Shown here: positions 15,042-23,323 of the stretch, piece by piece | Position numbering within the stretch: the first letter of the stretch is position 1 | Layout: each line of letters begins with the position of its first letter | Assembly: GCA_964391885.1 (NCBI GenBank) | Contig: CAYMNU010000082.1 | Span: forward strand, 1 to 52,334 | From: CAYMNU01 sp964391885 | Lineage (GTDB): Archaea > Altiarchaeota > Altiarchaeia > JAFGQM01 | Direction: 5' to 3' | DNA: 52,334 nt | Notes under the pieces: model-generated | The model's database searches: none | Seen by the model: the letters and a program-made list of their open reading frames with translations, nothing else | Told to the model about the DNA's origin: nothing | Position numbers and translations under genes: made by a program

Positions 15042-16205
15042 ATGAACACTGTAGAAAAGCTGCAGATACTTGGCGAAGCCGCAAAGTACGACGTCTGCGC
15101 GAGCACCTCGTGCGGCGAGGGGGCAGTCAAAAATTCCAGAAAGGGCGAAAGCCGCATAGGCAGCCTCACGGGCCCGGGAATCTGCCACTCATTTGGGCCT
15201 GACGGAAGGTGCATATCCCTCTTCAAGGTGCTTATGAGCAACCGCTGCCAGGGCGACTGCAGGTACTGTACAAACAACTGCGAGACAGAGAGAAGGCGCG
15301 CCAGTTTTGAGCCCGATGAGTTGAGGGAAACCTTTTTAACGCTCTATCACCGCAACCTCGTAGAAGGCCTCTTCCTAAGCAGCGGCGTCGCAAAAAGCGC
15401 AGACGAGACTGAGCAGGGGCTTATAGAAATCGCAGAGAAGCTGCGCTCGAAAGATAATTTCCACGGCTACATCCACCTCAAAATAATGCCCGGAACATCG
15501 CGAAGCCTGGTAAGGCACGCAGCCGAAGTGGCGGACCGGGTCTCGCTGAACCTAGAGGCGCCCAACAGGCTGAGGTTCCAAGAGATTACAAGCACCAAAG
15601 ATTTCGGCATCGATTTGCTGAGGAGGATGCGCTGGGCGCAGAAGGCCGTCGACAAGCAAAAATCCGGCCAGACCACGCAGTTTGTGGTGGGGGCATGCGA
15701 CGAGAGCGACAGTGAGATACTCTCGACGGTAAGTGATGTTTACGACAAGCTGGAGCTGAAGCGCTCTTATTTCTCTGCCTTCATCCCGGTGTCGGGGACA
15801 AGGCTGGAAGGCCATGAGAAGACGCCGCTGATGCGCGAGCACCGCCTCTACCAGTGCGATTTCCTGATGCGCAAATACCACTTCCCTCTTGAAGAGCTCG
15901 TCTTTGGAGAGGGGGGCTGCCTGGAGCTTGGTAAAGACCCCAAGATGGCGATGGCCCTCGCAGATCCTGGCAGGTTTCCTGTGGAAATAAACGAAGCGGA
16001 TTATGGAGAGCTCCTGAGGGTTCCAGGATTGGGGCCCAACTGCGCATATCGCATAACCCAGGCGCGGGATGCCGGCCACAGGTTCAGGGACCTAAGCGAG
16101 CTCAGGAATCTGGGCGTGGTGCTCAAGCGTGCAAAGCCCTTCATCTCTGTCAACGGGGTCAGGCAGACAAGCCTGGCTTCATTCCAAAATGCTATCAGCG
16201 CATAA
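15042..16205 (+). CDS. radical SAM DNA modification/repair-like protein
   Basis: A 387-residue radical SAM enzyme. The 4Fe-4S site is CQGDCRYC (C69, C73, C76), followed by LFLSSGV. Extra cysteines (C19, C24, C48, C57) lie ahead of it. The C-terminus has a helix-hairpin-helix motif (LLRVPGLGPNCAYRITQARDAG), which implies DNA binding. This layout matches the TIGR03916 group, described as linked to uracil-DNA glycosylases. It overlaps the DUF4130 gene by 17 bases, the partner usual for this group. Chemistry is unknown; a DNA or nucleotide lesion role is inferred from context. Confidence 0.85.
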   Translation: MNTVEKLQILGEAAKYDVCASTSCGEGAVKNSRKGESRIGSLTGPGICHSFGPDGRCISLFKVLMSNRCQGDCRYCTNNCETERRRASFEPDELRETFLTLYHRNLVEGLFLSSGVAKSADETEQGLIEIAEKLRSKDNFHGYIHLKIMPGTSRSLVRHAAEVADRVSLNLEAPNRLRFQEITSTKDFGIDLLRRMRWAQKAVDKQKSGQTTQFVVGACDESDSEILSTVSDVYDKLELKRSYFSAFIPVSGTRLEGHEKTPLMREHRLYQCDFLMRKYHFPLEELVFGEGGCLELGKDPKMAMALADPGRFPVEINEADYGELLRVPGLGPNCAYRITQARDAGHRFRDLSELRNLGVVLKRAKPFISVNGVRQTSLASFQNAISA

Positions 16206-16776
16206 AGAGCTGCAGCTGCGCCTGGAGTTCTATAAGAGGAGCAGGCATTTCAAGCCCCGTGTCGCAGAAAGGGTGCTCGCGCAGGCGAAAGACAAGGGCA
16301 TAGAATACGTACTTTCCAACGTTTCAAGCGAGGCGAGGGAGCTATATAAAGGTTCGCGCGAAGCCATCTGTGAAAGCCACAGGGCGAAGGGCTTCCTCAG
16401 ATTCAATGAAGCTGGCGGCATACTCGTGGCAAAGGCCGAGTTCGAACATGATATCATCGAGTGCCTGCTGCGGCATTTCATGGGCCGGTTTCCGCAAAAG
16501 AGAATAGTCATCATCTCAAACGGCGAGGCGAATATAGGAGAGAACGGTGAGATAAGCAAAGGGCCTGCAAACGAGTATCTATCCTCGGTTTACAACAAAG
16601 AAGCAAACGACGAGCTTTGGGACGCATTTTACAAGTCCCAATACATCGAGCCAAGGCGGAACCGCAAGCTTGCCATGAAAGCTGTGCCGAAGAAATACTG
16701 GAAGCGCTTCGGTATAAGGGAAGCTGTGAGTATAGACAAGGGCATCTTCGAAAAGACCTTGTTTGATTTTATATGA
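16189..16776 (+). CDS. DUF4130 (TIGR03915-type) DNA metabolism protein
   Basis: The open frame begins at 16129, but the first good start is ATG at 16189, giving 195 residues and a 17-base overlap with the radical SAM gene. The core ESHRAKGFLRFNEAGGILVAKAEFEHDIIECLLRHFMGRFPQKRIVIIS matches DUF4130, where MxGFxRF and a following DHD-type motif are conserved. In many bacteria this domain is fused to uracil-DNA glycosylase and paired with the radical SAM protein. Here the glycosylase domain is absent. Confidence 0.82.
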   Translation: MLSAHKELQLRLEFYKRSRHFKPRVAERVLAQAKDKGIEYVLSNVSSEARELYKGSREAICESHRAKGFLRFNEAGGILVAKAEFEHDIIECLLRHFMGRFPQKRIVIISNGEANIGENGEISKGPANEYLSSVYNKEANDELWDAFYKSQYIEPRRNRKLAMKAVPKKYWKRFGIREAVSIDKGIFEKTLFDFI

Positions 16777-16795
16777 GTTTTGTTTCTAATTCTAC

Positions 16796-18385
16796 GTGAT
16801 TTCTCTGGGCATAGAGGGTACTGCGCACACCCTTGGGATGGGCATAGTAGACGTCGAGGGCAATGTCCTGGCTAATGTCAATAAGACATATGTTCCAGAG
16901 GAAGGCGGCATCCACCCGAGAGAAGCATCTTGGTATATCGCAGACCAGTTCTCTTCCGCTTTGAAAGAGGCCCTTGAGGCAGCCAAGATGGGAAGGGAGG
17001 ACATAGACATTGTCTCCTTCTCAAAAGGCCCGGGCCTTGGTCCTTGTTTGACAAACACAGCAGTCGGTGCGCGCGCCCTTGCGCTCTCGCTGGGCAAGCC
17101 GCTTGTGGGAGTCAATCACTGCGTGGCGCATATTGAGGTGGGCAACATGATTGCGAGAAGGGAGTTCCCGGACTGGGGCCAGCCCCTGACGCTTTACGTC
17201 TCTGGCGCGAACACGCAGATAATAATGTTCAAGGACGGGAGGTATAGGGTCTTCGGGGAGACGCTGGACATAGGCCTCGGCAACATGTTAGACAAATTCG
17301 GGAGGCAGGCGGGGCTTGGGCACCCGGCAGGGCCGAAGATAGACAAGCTCGCCCAGGAGGGAAGAAACTACATAGATCTCCCTTATGTTGTGAAGGGCAA
17401 CGATTTGTCATACTCGGGCCTGCTCACCGAGGCAATCAAAAAGCTTCAGGGCAACAGGATGGAAGACGTCTGCTACTCGCTTCAGGAGACTGCGTTCGCC
17501 ATGACCATCGAAGCCGCGGAAAGGGCGCTCTGCCATTTGAAATCAGGCTCCCTGCTGCTTACGGGAGGAGTCGCCAACAACAGCAGGCTAAGGGAAATGG
17601 TCGGCATCATGGCAAAAGACAACGGCGTCATGTATTCGGTCCCAAAGGGCCTATGTGGTGACAACGGCGCCATGATAGCATGGACAGGTCTCGTGATGCA
17701 CGAGAACGGGGTGAGGACAGGCCTGGAAGAAAGTGCAATCGATCCGGGATACCGGACAGACCAAGTAGAGATAAGCTGGGCAAAACCCGGGAGCAGTATG
17801 GGAGCGCTTCCGCAGGGAATATGGAGAGGCGCCGAAGCAATTATAATGAGGGAAGGCGAACAAGTATCAAAGGAGCGCATGAAGAAAGAGTACCGGCTTG
17901 AGCAGATAGACGACCGCATAAGGAAGTCAAGGACTCGCAAAGAGCCCAAACTGCTCGCGGCAGCCCGCTCGGCGGGCATATCCACCCCGGAGGTGAAGAA
18001 GGTCATGGCAGAGGAATATAAGTTTTTCATGGAGTTCATAAGCGGCGAGCCGCTGTGCACTATCATTGAGGAAGAAGCGCACTATGCCGAAGACATGGGG
18101 CGCCTGGTCAGGAGGCTGCACGACGCCAACATAATACACGGGGACCTCACCACCTCAAACATCATAGTCAAAGACAGAAGGCTATTCTTCATAGACTTCG
18201 GGCTGGGCGGCATAAGCAGAAAAGCCGAGGACAAGGCGACAGACCTCCTTCTCCTGAAGAAGGCACTTAACGCCAACCATTCCTCAATGTTCAAGGAGCT
18301 TTGGGACGTTGTGATCTCTGCCTACGGCGAGTCCGAGGTCCTCGCGCGCCTGGAAACTGCGGAAAAGAGGGGGCGCTATTTATAG
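16796..18385 (+). CDS. Kae1-Bud32 fusion (KEOPS)
   Basis: A 529-residue fusion. Residues 1-~330 are Kae1/TsaD: ASKH-type ATPase with metal ligands in NHCVAH (H108, H112) and glycine-rich SGANTQ and LTGGVANNSRLR loops. Residues ~345-529 are Bud32, an atypical kinase/ATPase with HGDLTTSNIIV and FFIDFGLGGIS. Together they are the core of KEOPS, which makes threonylcarbamoyl-adenosine at position 37 of ANN-decoding tRNAs. The fused form is common in archaea. The start is GTG at 16796. Other KEOPS subunits (Cgi121, Pcc1) are not in the window. The next gene starts nine bases later. Confidence 0.95.
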   Translation: MISLGIEGTAHTLGMGIVDVEGNVLANVNKTYVPEEGGIHPREASWYIADQFSSALKEALEAAKMGREDIDIVSFSKGPGLGPCLTNTAVGARALALSLGKPLVGVNHCVAHIEVGNMIARREFPDWGQPLTLYVSGANTQIIMFKDGRYRVFGETLDIGLGNMLDKFGRQAGLGHPAGPKIDKLAQEGRNYIDLPYVVKGNDLSYSGLLTEAIKKLQGNRMEDVCYSLQETAFAMTIEAAERALCHLKSGSLLLTGGVANNSRLREMVGIMAKDNGVMYSVPKGLCGDNGAMIAWTGLVMHENGVRTGLEESAIDPGYRTDQVEISWAKPGSSMGALPQGIWRGAEAIIMREGEQVSKERMKKEYRLEQIDDRIRKSRTRKEPKLLAAARSAGISTPEVKKVMAEEYKFFMEFISGEPLCTIIEEEAHYAEDMGRLVRRLHDANIIHGDLTTSNIIVKDRRLFFIDFGLGGISRKAEDKATDLLLLKKALNANHSSMFKELWDVVISAYGESEVLARLETAEKRGRYL

Positions 18386-18394
18386 GTAAGCAAT

Positions 18395-18949
18395 ATGGAG
18401 ATAATATTTGTGACTACGAACCCCGGCAAGATGGGCGAAGCCCGGGAAATCGGCGCGGAGTTTGGGATAGAATTTGTCCAAAATGGCTATGACACAAGAG
18501 AGCTGCAGTCTATGGACCCGTTGGAAATCGCAGAGGACAGTGCCAGGGACGCTTATGCAAAGCTGGGTAAGCCGCTGATAGTCGAAGACTCGGGGATGTT
18601 CATAGACGCGCTGAAGGGCTTCCCAGGCCCGTTTTCGGCATATGCGTACAAATGTATAGGGCTTGCCGGAATACTCAGGCTTATGGAAGGGGAGGATGAG
18701 CGAAGTGCAAGCATGAAGTCTGCGGTTGCCTATGTGGACGGTGACATTGTAAAGAGCTTTCTCGGGGAGGCCAGAGGCACGATGCCAGAGAGTGCCAGGG
18801 GCGAGCAGGGCTTCGGCTACGACCCGATATTCATCCCAGAAGGGCGTGAGAAGACATTCGCCGAAGACACAGAATACAAGAACATTGTCTCCCATCGCGC
18901 GCAGAGCCTGAGGGCATTCTGCGAGTGGTACCAAAAACGGTTTTTATAG
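18395..18949 (+). CDS. XTP/dITP diphosphatase (RdgB/HAM1 family)
   Basis: A 184-residue house-cleaning pyrophosphatase: IIFVTTNPGKMGEAREI at the N-terminus, VEDSGMFIDALKGFPGPFSAY, and GEQGFGYDPIFIPEG, all HAM1 signatures. It removes inosine and xanthosine triphosphates from the nucleotide pool. It sits nine bases after Kae1-Bud32, a neighbour arrangement seen in other archaea. Confidence 0.94.
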   Translation: MEIIFVTTNPGKMGEAREIGAEFGIEFVQNGYDTRELQSMDPLEIAEDSARDAYAKLGKPLIVEDSGMFIDALKGFPGPFSAYAYKCIGLAGILRLMEGEDERSASMKSAVAYVDGDIVKSFLGEARGTMPESARGEQGFGYDPIFIPEGREKTFAEDTEYKNIVSHRAQSLRAFCEWYQKRFL

Positions 18950-18999
18950 GTATTATAGCAAATATCGCGCTGTCTTCCTTGAAGGCTGCGTATTGTTTT

Positions 19000-19072
19000 G
19001 CCCCAGTAGTGTAGTGGCCTATCATACAGCCCTGTCGAGGCTGTGACCCGGATTCGAATTCCGGCTGGGGCG
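19000..19072 (+). tRNA. tRNA-Asp (anticodon GUC)
   Basis: A full cloverleaf: acceptor GCCCCAG/CTGGGGC, D-arm GTGT..ATAC, anticodon stem CAGCC/GGCTG with loop CTGTCGA giving GUC, and T-arm CCGGA-TTCGAAT-TCCGG. The discriminator is G, and neither an intron nor an encoded CCA is present. Confidence 0.95.
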
Positions 19073-19100
19073 TCCTACATGTCTTAGCGTAGCCTCGGCA

Positions 19101-19166
19101 CCACCAGCCTTGCGCCAAGATCATATGCCTAGTTGATGTATCCACCTTGTCGTTCCGGCTGGGGCG
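19101..19166 (+). repeat. tRNA-like repeat, Asp copy
   Basis: This element ends with TTCCGGCTGGGGCG (19153-19166), an exact copy of the last 14 bases of tRNA-Asp (19059-19072), 94 bases downstream. Its inner part (19116-19158) aligns without gaps to 10605-10647 in Val copy 3, with 31 of 43 bases identical by hand count. CCAGCC (19104-19109) pairs with GGCTGG (19157-19162), closing a 59-base unit. The spacer before it contains TAGCCTCGG, also found after Val copy 3. Confidence 0.65.
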
Positions 19167-19261
19167 CTCATTTTACTTTGCTTAGCTTTGGCTTCGATTG
19201 ATAAACAAAACCAGTGCCTTTTCCATCTATTTTTTAACAATGCCCGATAATTCTAGCGTAT

Positions 19262-21730
19262 ATGGAAATACCTACCGCAGTGGACGACTTTTCTTGGTCG
19301 CTTGCAGATAAGCTCAAGGTAAGCGATTTCCTGGAAGACCATAGGATTCCGCCACTTGCGCTACTGTTGCTACTGCTCTTTCTTCTGTCCCTAGCTGCGT
19401 ATACAGCTATTTCATGGATTGCTGCCCCTCCCGGCTATATTTGCGGGGATGGCATATGCCAGCCGGGCGAGGAAATTAGCTGCTCCCAAGACTGTCCGGC
19501 AGCACCCTTTCAAGAATCCAAGACGGTGGTTGTTGAGGTATTGGGGGAGACACTGCCTTCAATAGAGGTTCGCCTAATGGACTCTGCAGGCGACTTGATA
19601 AGAAGCTCTAATGCGAATATTAGTGTTGGAGGAGTAGTCGCATATTCAGTGATTGCAAGTGTAAAAAACCTGGAGAACGGCGCCGTGGTGGATTCGGGCA
19701 TGGTGGTTTTAGAGGAAGATCCGACCGAGATACAGATTATATTGCCCCCATATTTTTTCAGCCCTGAATATACACCAGCGCCCGGGGGGCATACAAAGCT
19801 CTATCTGACTGTTTTAGAAAGAGATGCCCGAGAGCCTATTGAGTCCGTCGCCTCGTTATATATCCTAAGGGGTGAAAATCGAATTTTTGCCTCAAGAAAA
19901 GATGTTCGCGGGGATGCCGTTTTCAGCCTGCAGCCCAAAGAGCATTATGATATCGTGGCTATCGCTCCAGGTTACGCCCACAACTCCAGTACCATAATAA
20001 GCAACGAAGAAGATACTATGGCTTTGACTCTTCTATTGTCACGGCTCAACACCTCATCTCTTGCAGAGATAACCATATGTATTACTAATGAAAGTGGGGG
20101 TAGGGTCAATCAGGGATTTGTAGAAATTTATGATGTAATAGGTACTATGTTATCCCGGCAAAGCCTTGATGCAGATGGCTGTGCATTGTTCAATCTCACT
20201 GCAGGCATGACGATAACGGCGTCTGCAGTAAATCTCTCGGGCAACTGCGAAGACAAACACTCAAATGAGATTTACCTCGCGCCCGGCGAGAGTTTATTTT
20301 ACATAACAACTAAATGTGGATTAAGTCCGCGGGGATACGCAAGACTTAAAGTCTTGGGCAGCGAGGGAGAAGTACTCACCGAAGACGCAAGCATTACTGC
20401 ATGGTATAGCGAAGACGGGTCCCAGATTTACGGCAGGGGGCCCGGGCGCAGTTTGTCGGCAGAAGGAGAGTACAGCGAACTTATTGCAGTATACCCACAA
20501 ATGCCATTTTATTATATGGTGACCGGCCTCAGTGCATATCCGACACAGCAGAGTGGAGAGTATAGCGTCGACGGCGATGAAATTAGGGAAATCGATATAA
20601 CTTTGTCTCCTTATGTGATTACCGATCCAGAACCTGTGGATCCGCCCGAGCCTGTAGATCCCCCCGAGCCTGTGGATCCTCCAGAACCAGTAGACCCGCC
20701 TGAGCCGCCCCTTACTGACTTTAATTGCATTGGTATTCGTGGCGACTTGACTGGTGATGGTATAGTCGACGAATTTGACTTGCCGCACCTGAGAGATATT
20801 CTAGATGTAATCCAGGAGTACGGGTATTCGCAGAGGGGCGCAGAAAATATGATTTGCGTGGACGTCAATGCAGACGGCTATATTACAACCGATGATTACC
20901 GCTGCCTGGCCGGGCTTGTGAGTGGCGAATTTGAAACCTTTGCCGATTGCCCAAGATGTATACCTTCTTCAAATTTGGAGATTTGTGACGACGGGCTGGA
21001 CAATGACTGTTCCGGCCAAACAGACAGGGACACTTACAACAACACTGCGAGAGCATATTATGGGACGGTTGACAACTTAAAGGACCTCTGCGACTGTATT
21101 TACCTGACGCCCTGTCCTATGAAGAGATCCGCAGATGGTACACCAGGGGGAAGCGATTTTGAGTATTGTAGGGCAATCAGCTGGGAATCCGAGGATTACA
21201 ATTGGGTCGCGGAAAGCAAGAAGCTTGAACTGGAAAGCGACTCAAGCTGCACTTTTGCAAGAAGCTGCGAATGGTGGGCCTGCGGGGGCGCTAAGTGGAG
21301 CTGTTTTGGAAGATGGGTCAATACAGGATACAATTACAGTTCCTCACATGATTTTGGAAGCAACCCTCCGCATATCTGGGGGCATAACTGTGGGGGGACG
21401 TCTGAAGAGTCTAGGGCCGTGTCCATGCCATACGCTGCCAGCTATTTGATATATGCATTTGTGGAGCGGGGCCACCCGGGACAGTGCCAGGACAAGGAAG
21501 AGCTTTACATCATGACATCCGATGGGCAGGTGGGGCCTGTCGCAAGAGACGATCCAGACCCTTGTGAGCCAGAGGGAGTGCGCTTGGACTTCATGGGACA
21601 ATTCATGCTCGGGTCGGGGCAAAACATATTGAGGATAAGGCATGCGCACACCTGCGGCTCTGGGATTGACGAACCGAACAGTCTTGGCGTAGAGCGCCTT
21701 TGCTTCAGGCAGGCAGGGCCTGCTTCATGA
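19262..21730 (+). CDS. membrane-anchored Cys-rich surface protein 2
   Basis: An 822-residue paralogue of the protein at 10708. Cytoplasmic start with FSWSLADKLKVSDFLEDHRIPP, TM helix (~32-53), then CGDGICQPGEEISCSQDC. A long region of beta-sandwich-like repeats follows (~90-450), where small domains such as VEVLGETLPSIEVRLMDSAG suggest carboxypeptidase-regulatory or Big-type folds. Next are a PEPVDP linker (~456-485), a two-loop dockerin-like domain (DLTGDGIVDEFDL and DVNADGYITTDD), and DDGLDNDCSGQTDRD. The last ~150 residues are cysteine- and tryptophan-rich. A role at the cell surface, with calcium-dependent folding, is inferred. Confidence 0.85.
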   Translation: MEIPTAVDDFSWSLADKLKVSDFLEDHRIPPLALLLLLLFLLSLAAYTAISWIAAPPGYICGDGICQPGEEISCSQDCPAAPFQESKTVVVEVLGETLPSIEVRLMDSAGDLIRSSNANISVGGVVAYSVIASVKNLENGAVVDSGMVVLEEDPTEIQIILPPYFFSPEYTPAPGGHTKLYLTVLERDAREPIESVASLYILRGENRIFASRKDVRGDAVFSLQPKEHYDIVAIAPGYAHNSSTIISNEEDTMALTLLLSRLNTSSLAEITICITNESGGRVNQGFVEIYDVIGTMLSRQSLDADGCALFNLTAGMTITASAVNLSGNCEDKHSNEIYLAPGESLFYITTKCGLSPRGYARLKVLGSEGEVLTEDASITAWYSEDGSQIYGRGPGRSLSAEGEYSELIAVYPQMPFYYMVTGLSAYPTQQSGEYSVDGDEIREIDITLSPYVITDPEPVDPPEPVDPPEPVDPPEPVDPPEPPLTDFNCIGIRGDLTGDGIVDEFDLPHLRDILDVIQEYGYSQRGAENMICVDVNADGYITTDDYRCLAGLVSGEFETFADCPRCIPSSNLEICDDGLDNDCSGQTDRDTYNNTARAYYGTVDNLKDLCDCIYLTPCPMKRSADGTPGGSDFEYCRAISWESEDYNWVAESKKLELESDSSCTFARSCEWWACGGAKWSCFGRWVNTGYNYSSSHDFGSNPPHIWGHNCGGTSEESRAVSMPYAASYLIYAFVERGHPGQCQDKEELYIMTSDGQVGPVARDDPDPCEPEGVRLDFMGQFMLGSGQNILRIRHAHTCGSGIDEPNSLGVERLCFRQAGPAS
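20628..20711 (+). repeat. 18-bp tandem repeats encoding PEPVDP
   Basis: Four tandem units of about 18 bases encode PEPVDP-type hexapeptides, followed by a partial unit. The DNA copies differ at wobble positions (ccgcccgag, cccccgag, cctccagaa), which points to selection on the peptide linker. The same PEPVDPEP string occurs in the protein at 31922. Confidence 0.8.
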
Positions 21731-21792
21731 TATCTTGCCTTGTATTTTTGGCTGCATAGAGACAACAAAACACTAAAAATCCCCAACCGAAA

Positions 21793-21804
21793 GCTTTTTA
21801 TAAG
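21793..21804 (+). promoter_or_regulatory. TATA box of tfb
   Basis: GCTTTTTATAAG lies ~50 bases before the TFB ATG at 21852 and is the best TATA match near that gene. A second A/T-rich element (AAAAATATA) follows at 21812. Confidence 0.5.
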
Positions 21805-21851
21805 GGTACTGAAAAATATAAGCCTTGCGCTTTATTGATTAATCCCCTAAA

Positions 21852-22808
21852 ATGACAGACGAATCCTCGAATAAAGAAGATAAAAATTGTTGTCCGGAAT
21901 GTAGCGGCCCCCTGATGAAAGACTATAAGCATGCGGAGATAGTCTGCTGCAAATGTGGCCTCGTGGTTGATGAAAGCATAGCCGACCTTGGTGCAGAGAC
22001 AAGGAGCTTCGACTCTGAATCCTGGCTTAAGAAAACCAGAACTGGTAGCCCCATGACTTACACAAAGCCCCACAAAGGCCTTACTACTGAAATTGACAAG
22101 TATGACAGGGATATACGCGGCGGCACGGTTTCTAAAGAGGCAAGGAAGCGCATGTACAGGATGAGAAAGTGGCAGAGAAGGATAAACGTTTCCTCATCTG
22201 TCGAGAAGGACATAATACCGGCTCTTAATGAAATCTCAAGGGAACTTTCTGAATTGGGCCTGCCCATATCAATGAAAGAAGACGCGGCCATCATGTACAG
22301 GAAGATCTGCAACAAAGGCCTCGTGCGCGGCAGGAGCATAGAAGCCATCATAGCTGCTATAACCTATATACTCTGCAGGGACCGCAATATACCGAGGACG
22401 CTTGGCGAGATATCAGACGTATCGGGCATAGACTCGAAGGACGTGGGAAAGACTTACAGGTACGTAGCAAGGCATCTCAAGCTCAAAGTGCCGCCGACGA
22501 CACCTTCTGACTATTTGCCGAAATTCGCAAACAAGGTAGCCTTGCCCAACTATGTCGTGGATAAGGCTGTTGAGATTATAACCGACGCCAAAAAGCTAGG
22601 CCTTACCAGTGGAAGGGCACCTGCCGGAGTCGCAGCAGCCGTCTTATACATAGCTGCAGACATATACAACATGCAGAAGACGCAGAAGGAGATAGCCGAC
22701 GCAGCAGGCGTTACCGAAGTAACGGTAAGGAATCGCCACAGGGAGCTCGAAGAGAGGATGGACCTCTACAAGTATAAGGAGGAAGTCCTGAAAGAGGCCA
22801 AGGAATAG
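21852..22808 (+). CDS. tfb: transcription initiation factor TFB
   Basis: A 318-residue TFIIB homologue. The N-terminal zinc ribbon uses C14/C17 and C32/C35. The B-finger and linker follow (ETRSFDSESWLKKTRTGSPMTYTKPHKGLTTEID). Two cyclin folds span ~110-205 and ~210-305, the second ending in the helix-turn-helix QKEIADAAGVTEVTVRNRHREL that reads the BRE element. It recruits RNA polymerase to TBP-bound promoters. It is the only TFB in the window. Confidence 0.97.
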   Translation: MTDESSNKEDKNCCPECSGPLMKDYKHAEIVCCKCGLVVDESIADLGAETRSFDSESWLKKTRTGSPMTYTKPHKGLTTEIDKYDRDIRGGTVSKEARKRMYRMRKWQRRINVSSSVEKDIIPALNEISRELSELGLPISMKEDAAIMYRKICNKGLVRGRSIEAIIAAITYILCRDRNIPRTLGEISDVSGIDSKDVGKTYRYVARHLKLKVPPTTPSDYLPKFANKVALPNYVVDKAVEIITDAKKLGLTSGRAPAGVAAAVLYIAADIYNMQKTQKEIADAAGVTEVTVRNRHRELEERMDLYKYKEEVLKEAKE

Positions 22809-22840
22809 GCCTTTTATCTTTTTAGGCTCAATAATTAATC

Positions 22841-23323
22841 ATGCCAGCCTATTACAGAGGAAAGGCAAGAGCCAAGAAAGAAGTAAGCAGGCCCGTAGCT
22901 GCTAGAGTCAGGAGACTTATGGCTGAATCTCTAAGAGCCAACGCCGACATTTTTCCCGGATTGGACAGGAGCATACGCCAGGCAGTCCAGGAGAGGCATC
23001 CGGAGGTAAGGACCTTAGAGGCTGCACTTGGGCGTATGGTGAGGTACGAAGGCTGGGAATTGGGCGGAATCAAAAAAGCAAATATAGTCTTGCAGCATCC
23101 TACTAATGAAAGAAGGCGTGCCCTTGTCGGCCGCGTTAGCTGGGATGCAGAAGGTGTGAGGACAGAGCCTACCCATGAGCAAGCCGTGTGGCCCATAGCA
23201 AGGCTTTTGGACCATGAGCCCAGGCAGGCGCCGATTCGCGGCTATCTTCCGGGGCTTGAGCCTTCGGCAAGGGAAATAAACAAGGCCTTTGAAATGAGCA
23301 GGATTAAGCGGGAAGAGCATTAG
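22841..23323 (+). CDS. hypothetical protein (160 aa)
   Basis: An unrecognised basic protein. N-terminal helix rich in Arg/Ala (ARVRRLMAESLRANADIFPGLDRSIRQAVQERHPEVRTLEAALGRMVRYEG), then a beta-like stretch and a proline-containing C-terminus. No motif is recognised. It overlaps the helicase gene tail-to-tail by four bases. Confidence 0.6.
   Translation: MPAYYRGKARAKKEVSRPVAARVRRLMAESLRANADIFPGLDRSIRQAVQERHPEVRTLEAALGRMVRYEGWELGGIKKANIVLQHPTNERRRALVGRVSWDAEGVRTEPTHEQAVWPIARLLDHEPRQAPIRGYLPGLEPSAREINKAFEMSRIKREEH

Noticed and set aside
18950..18999. Start of a gene before tRNA-Asp
   Set aside because: No start codon with a supported frame; it is the tRNA leader.
19053..19166. Attachment sites of a large integrated element
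   Set aside because: The duplicated tRNA 3' end is present, but only ~80 bases separate the copies, with no integrase, so no large element is enclosed.
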